Shown one piece after another: positions 53,369 through 60,599 of a stretch of DNA of 64,000 nt; the first letter of the stretch is position 1; each line of letters begins with the position of its first letter. The notes under the pieces were generated by a model. The model did not search any database and was not told the DNA's origin. It saw only the letters and a program-made list of their open reading frames with translations. The stretch is from contig DASPZU010000028.1 of NCBI GenBank assembly GCA_035636095.1, positions 1 to 64,000 on the forward strand. Direction: 5' to 3'. The stretch is from Gp7-AA10 sp035636095 (GTDB lineage: Bacteria; Acidobacteriota; Thermoanaerobaculia; Gp7-AA8). The translations under genes were made by a program, and so were the position numbers.

Positions 53369-54035
53369 GCCTGGCAGCCTGCTGCTGCGCCTCCTTCTTC
53401 GACGATCCTTCGCCGCGGGCCAGATGGTTTCCGACTTTCACTTCCACGATAAATCGCTTGTCGTGATCGGGTCCGACTTCGTCGATGACGTTGTACTCCG
53501 GAAGCTGCAGACCTTTCCCCTGCGCCAGCTCCTGCAGCGCGGTCTTGTAGTCGTGAAAGAGCAGATCGTCTTCGTCGACCGATTCGAGGTCGCGCTTGAA
53601 CGACGACTCGATCAGGTGCCGGGCCGGCTCGATCCCGCCGTCGAGAAAGATTGCGGCGATGATGGCCTCGAAAACGTTCGCGAGCAGCGACTCTTTCTTG
53701 CGCCCGCCCGATTTTTCCTCACCGACGCCGAGGTAGATGACATCACCCATGCCAAAGTGTCTGGCCTTGACCGCCAGACTTCCCGCGCTCACGAGATACG
53801 CCTTGATCTTCGATAACGCGCCTTCGTCGAGCGTCGGAAATTTTTGAAATAGCAGATCGCCGATCACGAAGCCCAGGACTGAGTCGCCGAGGAATTCGAA
53901 GGTCTCGTTGTCCTGCACGTGGTCCTGCCGCGCTTCGTGCGAATACGACTTGTGGGTAAGAGAGCGCGTGAGAAGGTCGTGGCGCTGAAATCGATATCCG
54001 AGACGCTCTTCGAATTGCGACAGGTCGCGCTGCAA
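53340..54035 (-). CDS. rnc: Ribonuclease III
   Basis: 231 aa, normal length. The RNase III signature NETFEFLGDSVLGF (residues 43-56) carries metal ligands Glu47 and Asp51; a second acidic set is in NVFEAIIAAIFLDGG. A C-terminal double-stranded RNA-binding domain spans about 158-231 (DYKTALQELAQGKGLQLPEY, KKEAQQQAARHAL). It cuts double-stranded RNA in rRNA maturation. It is the first gene of a unit with the EnvC-like and ctpA genes. Confidence 0.97.
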   Translation of the reverse strand: MQRDLSQFEERLGYRFQRHDLLTRSLTHKSYSHEARQDHVQDNETFEFLGDSVLGFVIGDLLFQKFPTLDEGALSKIKAYLVSAGSLAVKARHFGMGDVIYLGVGEEKSGGRKKESLLANVFEAIIAAIFLDGGIEPARHLIESSFKRDLESVDEDDLLFHDYKTALQELAQGKGLQLPEYNVIDEVGPDHDKRFIVEVKVGNHLARGEGSSKKEAQQQAARHALRDYSGR

Positions 54036-54054
54036 TCGATAAGAGTATAAGCGG

Positions 54055-54140
54055 CCCTCACCCGCCGCTTCGCGGCACCCTCTCCCGCAAGCGGGAGAGG
54101 GATCTGACGCGCGAGGGTGGCCCGAAGGGCCGGGTGAGGG
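54055..54140. repeat. Intergenic palindromic element (CCCTCTCCCGC family, copy 3)
   Basis: Outer CCCTCACCCG / CGGGTGAGGG (54055-54064, 54131-54140) encloses CCCTCTCCCGC-AA-GCGGGAGAGGG and GGCCC-GAA-GGGCC. It fills the gap between the sulfatase stop (54142) and the rnc start. It combines modules seen separately at 15509-15573 and 20342-20392. Confidence 0.88.
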
Positions 54141-54141
54141 G

Positions 54142-56199
54142 TTACGGCAGCACGGTCAGCGCCTGCCGGGCGGCGGCGATGTCGGCAGCGTAGCGCTCCG
54201 CCGGCGCGGTCCTGATGAACAGCGTCAGCGCCGCCCGCGCCTCGGCCGCATGACCCAAATGCCCCTCGACGCGCCCGATGTTGAGCAGCGCATCGTACTG
54301 TCGCGGATCGACGTCGACGGCGCGTTTCCACGACTCGACGGCCCGCACTTCGTCACCCTGATGCACAAGCACCACGCCCATCGCGTTGAGCGCCAGGGGC
54401 AATCGCGGATTGAGCTCCAGAGCGCGCGACAGGAATTGCTGCGCCGACGGCACGTCATCCCGGCGCAGCGCCACGATCCCGAGGTTCTGAAGCGCCGGCG
54501 CGTTGTTCGGATCGCGCTGCAATACGCGCTGAAACTGCTGGTTGGCCTGGTCGATCCTTCCCTGATCCGCCAGCGCGATGCCGTAGGCATTCAAGACGTC
54601 GGGATCGCCGCCTTTGGCCAGGGGACTGAGGATTCTTACAGCCTCATCGACTCGCCCGGTTTCAGTGAGGAGCAGGCCGAGCTGCGTGCGAATGCTCTCG
54701 TTTTGACCGCCGGACCGAATCGCTTCGCGAAGATTCTCGATCGCTTCGCCGATGCGCTCGCGCTGTTGTAAAACGAACGCGAGGAGCTCGCGGCCGGCGG
54801 GCATCTGCGGCCGCGCTGCGACGACTTCGCGCGCCAGCGCCAGGGCGCGATCGAGATCGCGCCTCTCATAGGCATCAATCACCTGGTGCATCTTGTTGTC
54901 GATCGCGACCAGATTCTTCGGATCATCGGCCGCGGTGTACGTCTTCTTTCCAGCCGCAGTGCCGCTGACGTATCCAAGGCTGCGCAGTTGCGCCGCCTCC
55001 TCGGGCGAGATGTTGCGGTTCGATGACGGCGATTCGGCGTGAAAGGCAAGGAGAATCCGTCGCGCTTCCTCGACATCGCGACGCCGTTCTTCACGAAGAT
55101 TGTTCCGCTCCTGCGGATCCTTGGGAAGGTCGTACAACTCCGCGACCGGCAGATCGATGTATTTCTCGCCGCCGTGAATCACGCCGGTCAGCGGCGCCCA
55201 TCCGCGGTTGATCGATGTTGACAGCGATTCGAAGTACGAGTCGCGGTTCGCGTTTGCGAGCAGCGACGCGCCCGGAAGCGGAGGGGGTTTCGCAATGCCG
55301 AGCCGGTCGAGGATCGTCGGTACGATGTCGATGTGACGCACGTAGGCCGGTTCCACGCGATGCGTCAATCCCGGGTGCCAGACGAGCAGGGGAATCTTCA
55401 ACGTCGACTCGTACGCGAAAAGACCGTGTGTCTGCTCGCCATGATCGCCGCGCGCCTCGCCGTGATCGGCAGTCACGATCAGCAGGGTCTTGTTGCCGAG
55501 CAGCGGTGCGATCGCCTTGCCGAGCGCATCGTCGACATACGCGATTTCGCCGAGGTAGGGATCGTCGGCGTATTGAGTGGCGAAGGGCTCGGGCGGGCGG
55601 TAGGGGGCGTGCGGATCGTACAGGTGGATCCACATGAAGCGCTTCCTGCCGGCGTTCGAGTTCCACCATCGCGTCGCAGCGTCGAGTACTGCCGTCGCCG
55701 GTCGTTCCTGAATCACAAAGTCGAGTGTGATTTCCCCTTTGCCGTAGTTGTCATCGTAGACGTCGAATCCCTGACTCAATCCGAACCGCGAATCGAGCGG
55801 GAAGGCGCCGACGAACGCACCGGTGGTGTAGCCGTTGCTCCGCAGCATGCTGGCAACAGTCGCGTATTTCGGATCGAGCTTGAATCCGGCGTTGTCGCGG
55901 ACGCCGTGCTGGTAGGGATACAACCCGGTCAATATGTTGACATGTGAAGGTAAGGTTACAACGTTGTGGGCGTGGGCATTGGAGAAGGCGATCCCCTCCG
56001 ACGCGATGCGATCCAGAAAGGGCGTCTTGACGCGCGCATTGCCCATGAAGCCGACCGAATCGGCGCGGAGAGTGTCGATCGTGACCAGGATGACGTCTTG
56101 GGGTCGCGATGCGACTTGCGCTTCCTGGCGACACCCGACGATCGCCAGGAAAAACAGCGCACTCAGGACGCAGGACTCAGGACTCAGGACTTTTTTCAT
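54142..56199 (-). CDS. Sulfatase-fold lipoprotein with TPRs, paralog A
   Basis: 685 aa with a lipoprotein signal (FFLAIVGC, Cys23). The alkaline-phosphatase/sulfatase fold spans about 35-400: metal-site ILVTIDTLRADSVG, LLIVTADHGEARGDHGEQ and WHPGL. The nucleophile position, Cys or Ser in CxPxR sulfatases, is Thr82 in TLPSH. So formylglycine chemistry is unlikely and a phosphatase or phosphotransferase role is possible. At least five TPRs follow at about 450-685. Signal residues VLSPESCVLS come from a heptamer repeat. Its ATG overlaps the upstream paralog's stop (ATGA). Confidence 0.87.
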   Translation of the reverse strand: MKKVLSPESCVLSALFFLAIVGCRQEAQVASRPQDVILVTIDTLRADSVGFMGNARVKTPFLDRIASEGIAFSNAHAHNVVTLPSHVNILTGLYPYQHGVRDNAGFKLDPKYATVASMLRSNGYTTGAFVGAFPLDSRFGLSQGFDVYDDNYGKGEITLDFVIQERPATAVLDAATRWWNSNAGRKRFMWIHLYDPHAPYRPPEPFATQYADDPYLGEIAYVDDALGKAIAPLLGNKTLLIVTADHGEARGDHGEQTHGLFAYESTLKIPLLVWHPGLTHRVEPAYVRHIDIVPTILDRLGIAKPPPLPGASLLANANRDSYFESLSTSINRGWAPLTGVIHGGEKYIDLPVAELYDLPKDPQERNNLREERRRDVEEARRILLAFHAESPSSNRNISPEEAAQLRSLGYVSGTAAGKKTYTAADDPKNLVAIDNKMHQVIDAYERRDLDRALALAREVVAARPQMPAGRELLAFVLQQRERIGEAIENLREAIRSGGQNESIRTQLGLLLTETGRVDEAVRILSPLAKGGDPDVLNAYGIALADQGRIDQANQQFQRVLQRDPNNAPALQNLGIVALRRDDVPSAQQFLSRALELNPRLPLALNAMGVVLVHQGDEVRAVESWKRAVDVDPRQYDALLNIGRVEGHLGHAAEARAALTLFIRTAPAERYAADIAAARQALTVLP
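56161..56190. repeat. ACTCAGG heptamer repeat in a lipoprotein signal peptide
   Basis: ACTCAGG, ACGCAGG, ACTCAGG, ACTCAGG in tandem plus AC, encoding residues 4-13 of the sulfatase-fold lipoprotein. The same heptamer unit builds the inverted repeat at 11808-11875. Confidence 0.82.
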
Positions 56200-58328
56200 C
56201 CGCGGAGCAGCGCCTGCAACTGCCGGTCGTGCGGAAAACGCGTCAGCCCGCGCGCGGCCCAGAAGCGCGAGCCGTTCCGATCGCCGATGATCTTCAGCGT
56301 CTCGGAAATCGCGACATACGAGGGCGGCGTCGGCGCTGCTTTTTCGAGCGAGAAGATCAGCTCAGTCGCCTCGGGGTTCTTTCCCTCCGTGGCGTAGAGA
56401 AGGATGAGGTTCTTGTACGGCCGCGGCTCGGTCGGGTATTGCTGAATTTCGGATCGGAATGCCGCCTCGGCCTCGTCGGCCCTTCCCATTCGAGCCAGCG
56501 CGTCACCCCGGAAGAAGTTCAACATCGGCACCGGCTGTCGGTGCTTCGCTAGCGAGAGTGCAGTCGCCCGATCGAAGAGTTGGAGCGCCTGTTCGAAGTT
56601 CCCCTGGGCCAGCTGAATCTGGCCGAGGAGCATGATGGCGTAGGGCCGGTCGCGCTTCGGCCCCACGACGGCGTTCGCTTCGGCGTCCGCGCGCGCGAAA
56701 TCCTTTTTTTCCAGAGCGATTTCAGCGAGAAATTGATGCGCTTCGACCGGCGTGTCGTGCATCGCCAGCCTTGCGTGCTTTTCCGCCTCATCGAGGCGAT
56801 GAAGCTCCATCGACATTTTCGCAATCATGAGTGCCAGTTGGGTCGCTGACGGAGAGAGTCGCAGACCTTGCTTCGCCATCTCGATCGCGTCATCGAGGCG
56901 ACCGAGCTTCTCGAGCGTCCGCGTTTGAAGCGAAACGATGTCGAGCATGTTCGGGTTCTGGCGCAGCAGATCGGCCAGGAGCACGCTGGCGTCCTGATAG
57001 CGCTTCTCCTGGAACGCCAGAAATGCCTTTTTGATATCTCCCGACGAACCGATGTGGTCCTTCGGATCGGGAAGCGCCGCATTCGGCGACGTCGACACTG
57101 TCGATCCGATGTAACCGAGGGCGGCCAATTGCCGCGCCTGCTCGGGATTGATGGCCTTCGGCGCCTCGGCTCCCTTGATGTACGGCGCGATGGCCTGGCG
57201 CATCGCGGTGAACGTCCGTCGATTTTCCTGCAGCACATTCTGGCGCTCGGCAGCATCGTTCGCGAGATCGTAGAGCTCCGGCTTCGGCGCCTGGATGTAG
57301 TGGTTCGAGCTCGCGATCAGCGAGTGCAGATCGCTCCATCCGAAGTGGAAACGCGGATAGTAGGTCTCGCTGTAAATCGGACGATCGGCTTTTGTGTGCC
57401 CGTACAGAGTTGCCAGCAATGAGCTCCCTTCGGACGGTTGATTGAGGATGGTGGGAAAAACGTCGATCAGCTCCACCGGCGCTTGTACCGTCCTTCCACG
57501 TTCCTGCGATTTGGGAAGCTTGACCAACAACGGAACCTGCAATGCCTCGCGATAGAGCAGAACGCCGTGTTCGTCCTCGCCGTGATCGCCGAGACCTTCG
57601 CCATGGTCGGAGAGGAGGATGATGGCGGCGCGATCGTAGATCCCTTCCTCGCGCAGAAAATCGAGGAATCGTCCGATGACGGCATCGGCCGCGGCAACGT
57701 CACCGTCATAGGACCGACCGTACTTCGATCTGAACGGCTCGGGCGGATCGTAAGGAGAATGCGGCTCGTAGATATGAAAGAAAAAGAAGAACGGATGCGA
57801 CTTGTGCTCCCCGATCCATTTCTGCGCGATGTCGCGAGTCTCGTCGCCGTTGCGCTGCGCGCGTCCCATGCTGAGGAAGCTCGGATCGATGTCAACGTCG
57901 TCGTCCCAGAAATCGAACCCGCGCTTGATTCCGGTCTCGCCGCGCAAAACAATCGCCGAAACTGCGCCACCAGTGGCGTAACCCTTCGCTTTCAGCAGCT
58001 CGGCGAGCGTCTTTGTCTTCGGCTCGAGCTGGTAGCCGATGTTGTCGCGAACGCCGTGCTCCGCCGGCAGCAGGCCGGTGAAGATGCTGGCGTGCGAGAC
58101 GAGCGTCAGCGGGCAATGGGAATAGGCGCGCTGGTAGAGGATCGAATCGGCGCGGAACTGATCGATGCCCGGCGTCTCGATTTTCGAATAACCGTAGGCG
58201 GGAAGATGATCCGACCGCAGCGTATCGATCGAAATGAGGATGATGGGCGCGTTTTTGATTTCGACCAGGTGCTCGGGATGGCGGCATCCGGCGGCGAGAA
58301 GCGCAAGAATGAGGATCGAACGCTGCAC
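56196..58328 (-). CDS. Sulfatase-fold lipoprotein with TPRs, paralog B
   Basis: 710 aa from the GTG at 58328 (QRSILILALLAAGC, lipobox Cys15). An ATG at 58352 inside a repeat element is possible; the frame is open even further upstream but that part runs antisense into the TauE gene. Fold signs: ILISIDTLRSDHLPAYG, IILLSDHGEGLGDHGEDEHG, FHIYEPHSPYDPPEPF. The nucleophile position is Thr75 in TLVSH, like its paralog. The C-terminal third carries TPRs (ALQLFDRATALSLAKH, ARMGRADEAEAAFRSEI). It is cotranscribed and coupled with paralog A. Confidence 0.85.
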   Translation of the reverse strand: MQRSILILALLAAGCRHPEHLVEIKNAPIILISIDTLRSDHLPAYGYSKIETPGIDQFRADSILYQRAYSHCPLTLVSHASIFTGLLPAEHGVRDNIGYQLEPKTKTLAELLKAKGYATGGAVSAIVLRGETGIKRGFDFWDDDVDIDPSFLSMGRAQRNGDETRDIAQKWIGEHKSHPFFFFFHIYEPHSPYDPPEPFRSKYGRSYDGDVAAADAVIGRFLDFLREEGIYDRAAIILLSDHGEGLGDHGEDEHGVLLYREALQVPLLVKLPKSQERGRTVQAPVELIDVFPTILNQPSEGSSLLATLYGHTKADRPIYSETYYPRFHFGWSDLHSLIASSNHYIQAPKPELYDLANDAAERQNVLQENRRTFTAMRQAIAPYIKGAEAPKAINPEQARQLAALGYIGSTVSTSPNAALPDPKDHIGSSGDIKKAFLAFQEKRYQDASVLLADLLRQNPNMLDIVSLQTRTLEKLGRLDDAIEMAKQGLRLSPSATQLALMIAKMSMELHRLDEAEKHARLAMHDTPVEAHQFLAEIALEKKDFARADAEANAVVGPKRDRPYAIMLLGQIQLAQGNFEQALQLFDRATALSLAKHRQPVPMLNFFRGDALARMGRADEAEAAFRSEIQQYPTEPRPYKNLILLYATEGKNPEATELIFSLEKAAPTPPSYVAISETLKIIGDRNGSRFWAARGLTRFPHDRQLQALLRG

Positions 58329-58347
58329 GCGCGTATTGTCGCAAAAC

Positions 58348-58423
58348 GTCATCCTGAACGCAGCGAAGGATCTCCAATTACGCAGCTTGAGATCCTTCGC
58401 CGTCGCTGCGGCCTCAGGATGAC
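58348..58423. repeat. GTCATCCTGA-type palindromic element at a gene start
   Basis: GTCATCCTGA...GCAGCGAAGGATCTC (58348-58374) is mirrored by GAGATCCTTCG...GCTGCGG-CTCAGGATGAC (58389-58423), an imperfect long hairpin. It lies between the divergent sulfatase-fold and TauE genes, with 58352 offering an ATG inside it. Confidence 0.85.
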
Positions 58424-58434
58424 ATACTGTCGTC

Positions 58435-59271
58435 GTGACGCCGCTTCTGTTCGTGCTCACCGTCGCCGCGATCTCATTTGTGGCGGGATTTCTCGGATCG
58501 CTCCTCGGCCTCGGCGGCGGGATCATCGTGATTCCGGCGCTGACGCTAATGTTGCACGTCGACATCCGCCTCGCCATCGGCGCGTCGATCATCTCGGTCA
58601 TCGCGACGTCCAACGGCGCGGCGGCATCGTACGTCCGTGACCGTTTGGCAAACTTGCGCGTCGCGATGTTTCTGGAGCTCGGAACAACCACCGGCGCGAT
58701 CATCGGCGCATATCTCGCGGGCATCGTGCATCCGCGATTGCTCTTCATCCTCTTCAGCGTGATCCTGGCCTACTCCGCCTTCGCAATGTTGCGCGGACGT
58801 CGCCTGGCCGACGAGCAGACGGAAGTCGGCGCCTTTACGCGTCATCTGAAATTGAGCGGATCGTATTTCGATGATGCCGCCGGCATGGAGATCCCTTACC
58901 AGCCGGTGCGCGCGCGCCTCGGATTGCTGTTGATGTTGATCGCCGGTACGGTCAGCGGCCTTCTCGGAATCGGATCGGGCGCTTTGAAAGTGCCGGCGAT
59001 GGACCTCGCCATGGAGCTCCCGATCAAGGTTTCATCCGCGACCAGCAACTTCATGATCGGCGTGACGGCGGCCGCCAGCGCCGGCGTTTACTTTGCGCGC
59101 GGTCAGATCGATCCGATCCTCGCGGCGCCGGTCGCGCTCGGAGTTCTTGGGGGTGCAATGCTCGGCTCCCATTCGCTTGGCCGCATCGGCAGCCGCGCAG
59201 TACGCGTGATTTTCGTCGTCGTTCTGGTTCTGATTTCCGTTCAAATGCTGCTGAAAGGAATCCACGGTTGA
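58435..59271 (+). CDS. TauE/SafE family anion exporter
   Basis: 278 aa with a GTG start. About eight hydrophobic helices arranged as two related halves, each opening with the family glycine motif: FVAGFLGSLLGLGGGIIVIP and VSGLLGIGSGALKVPAMDL. The family exports sulfite, sulfoacetate or related anions across the inner membrane; the substrate here is unknown. The next small membrane gene overlaps its stop (TTGA), a pair often found together. Confidence 0.92.
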   Translation: MTPLLFVLTVAAISFVAGFLGSLLGLGGGIIVIPALTLMLHVDIRLAIGASIISVIATSNGAAASYVRDRLANLRVAMFLELGTTTGAIIGAYLAGIVHPRLLFILFSVILAYSAFAMLRGRRLADEQTEVGAFTRHLKLSGSYFDDAAGMEIPYQPVRARLGLLLMLIAGTVSGLLGIGSGALKVPAMDLAMELPIKVSSATSNFMIGVTAAASAGVYFARGQIDPILAAPVALGVLGGAMLGSHSLGRIGSRAVRVIFVVVLVLISVQMLLKGIHG

Positions 59272-59543
59272 AAGATCCTGACGCCGCGATCGCGTGGGTC
59301 CTTCGCATCGGCGGCTTGCTCAGCGCAGCCATCATCGTGATCGGGATGACGGTGGTGCTTCTGGGAGGCAACGGCCGCGCGATCATCACCGCCGGACTCC
59401 TGGTTCTCATCGCGACTCCAGTCGTACGCGTCGCGTTCTCGATCTACATCTTCGTGCTTGCGCGCGACAAGACCTACGCCGCGATCACGACCGCGGTCCT
59501 TTTGATCCTGCTGTTCGGATTCGCGGTTGGCGCCGCGGGGTGA
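59268..59543 (+). CDS. DUF1634 small membrane protein
   Basis: 91 aa with a TTG start overlapping the TauE stop. Three hydrophobic helices (IGGLLSAAIIVIGMTVVLLG, IITAGLLVLIATPVVRVAF, AITTAVLLILLFGFAVG). TPVVRVAFSIYIFVLARDK is the DUF1634 signature. Members neighbour TauE exporters and may be an accessory subunit. Its stop lies 4 bp from the convergent TPR gene. Confidence 0.9.
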   Translation: MKDPDAAIAWVLRIGGLLSAAIIVIGMTVVLLGGNGRAIITAGLLVLIATPVVRVAFSIYIFVLARDKTYAAITTAVLLILLFGFAVGAAG

Positions 59544-59547
59544 AGCG

Positions 59548-60528
59548 TCACTTGATCGATTTCAAATACTCTTTCGCTTCCTTGGCCTCGTTGCTGTCGG
59601 GCGCGAGCGCGATGACCTTCTCGAGATCAGGTTTGGCTGCTTTCGTTTTGCCGGCCTGAATCGAGGCCAGGCCGCGATAGTAGTAGCCCTCGTAGCGAGT
59701 GGCATCCAGCGCGATGGCGCGACTGAAATATTCGATGGCGGCCGCCGGCTGCTTTTTGTTCATCAGCGCGATGCCGGTGTTGAGCAGCGAATTCATGTCC
59801 AGCGTACCGGCAGGAAGCGCATCGATGATTTTCTTTCCGGCCTCGAGCTGACCATCCTCGAGCAGCAAGTTCGCGAGAAGCACCGCCCCCTGGGTGTTGG
59901 TCGGATCCGCTTTGTAGGCCTCGTCAAGCAGGACAATGGCCTTCTTGATCTGTCCCGCCCCGTAATAGGCACGCGCGAGTGCAAACTTGAGCGAGACATT
60001 GCTCGACAGCGTGGGATAGGCCTTCTGGTACTGCTCGATCGCTTCTTTGAACTTCTGATCCCCGAGGAGTTTGTTCCCCAACTCGACTGCCTCGGCGATG
60101 TCCTTGCTGACCGCCACCCCGCCGATCTTCACTTCCTCGTGCGGCGCCTCGGTCGTCGTTTGCTGCTGTTGCACGACCGCCGGCTCGAGCTCGATTTTCA
60201 TCGGCGGCAGGCGTTGCCCTTCGTTCAGACTCACGCTCAGTTGTCGCAGCTCATAGCCGGGAGCCTCGACATCGATGTTCCATCCGCCGGCGCCAATGCC
60301 GAGAACCGCCCATTTGCCGTTGTTTTCAGCGCTGATATCAGGTCCACCTTGCGATCCCCTCGTTGAGCGCAGTTTGAGCTTCGCTCCTGCGATCGGTTTT
60401 CCGGTGTTCTTATCGACGATGTATCCGGCCAGACGGTTGTTACCGCGCCAATCCTCGGCCGCAAAGGAAGGGGCAGCAAGGACAAGCGCCAGCATTGCCG
60501 CGGCGATCGGTGCGAGTGCTTTTTTCAT
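59548..60528 (-). CDS. Exported TPR protein with carboxypeptidase-regulatory-like N-terminal domain
   Basis: 326 aa with a signal peptide (IAAAMLALVLAAPSFA). Residues about 30-115 are a beta-sandwich of the CarboxypepD_reg type (LAGYIVDKNTGKPIAGAKLK, GWNIDVEAPGYELRQ). After a Gln/Thr-rich linker, four or more TPRs fill about 140-326 (LKFALARAYYGAGQIKKAIV, YYYRGLASIQAGKTKAAK). It sits just downstream of the TonB receptor gene, past a terminator, and may assist that uptake system; this is positional inference. Confidence 0.88.
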   Translation of the reverse strand: MKKALAPIAAAMLALVLAAPSFAAEDWRGNNRLAGYIVDKNTGKPIAGAKLKLRSTRGSQGGPDISAENNGKWAVLGIGAGGWNIDVEAPGYELRQLSVSLNEGQRLPPMKIELEPAVVQQQQTTTEAPHEEVKIGGVAVSKDIAEAVELGNKLLGDQKFKEAIEQYQKAYPTLSSNVSLKFALARAYYGAGQIKKAIVLLDEAYKADPTNTQGAVLLANLLLEDGQLEAGKKIIDALPAGTLDMNSLLNTGIALMNKKQPAAAIEYFSRAIALDATRYEGYYYRGLASIQAGKTKAAKPDLEKVIALAPDSNEAKEAKEYLKSIK

Positions 60529-60534
60529 GCCCCG

Positions 60535-60575
60535 AAAAAAGAACTGCCCGCCGGAGGAAATTCCCCGGCGGGCAG
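60535..60575 (-). terminator. Rho-independent terminator after the TonB receptor gene
   Basis: Minus strand: perfect 11-bp stem CTGCCCGCCGG / CCGGCGGGCAG followed by TTCTTTTTT. It lies between the receptor stop (60600) and the TPR gene start (60528). Confidence 0.88.
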
Positions 60576-60599
60576 CGAAAACAGCTGAGGGGCTGAATC

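Noticed and set aside
57438..58640. 400-aa open frame on the plus strand
   Set aside because: It is antisense to the sulfatase-fold gene B and crosses into the TauE gene in another frame.
58329..58748. N-terminal extension of the sulfatase-fold B gene
   Set aside because: The extra 140 codons run antisense through the TauE gene and a repeat; the lipoprotein signal starting at 58328 is a better N-terminus.
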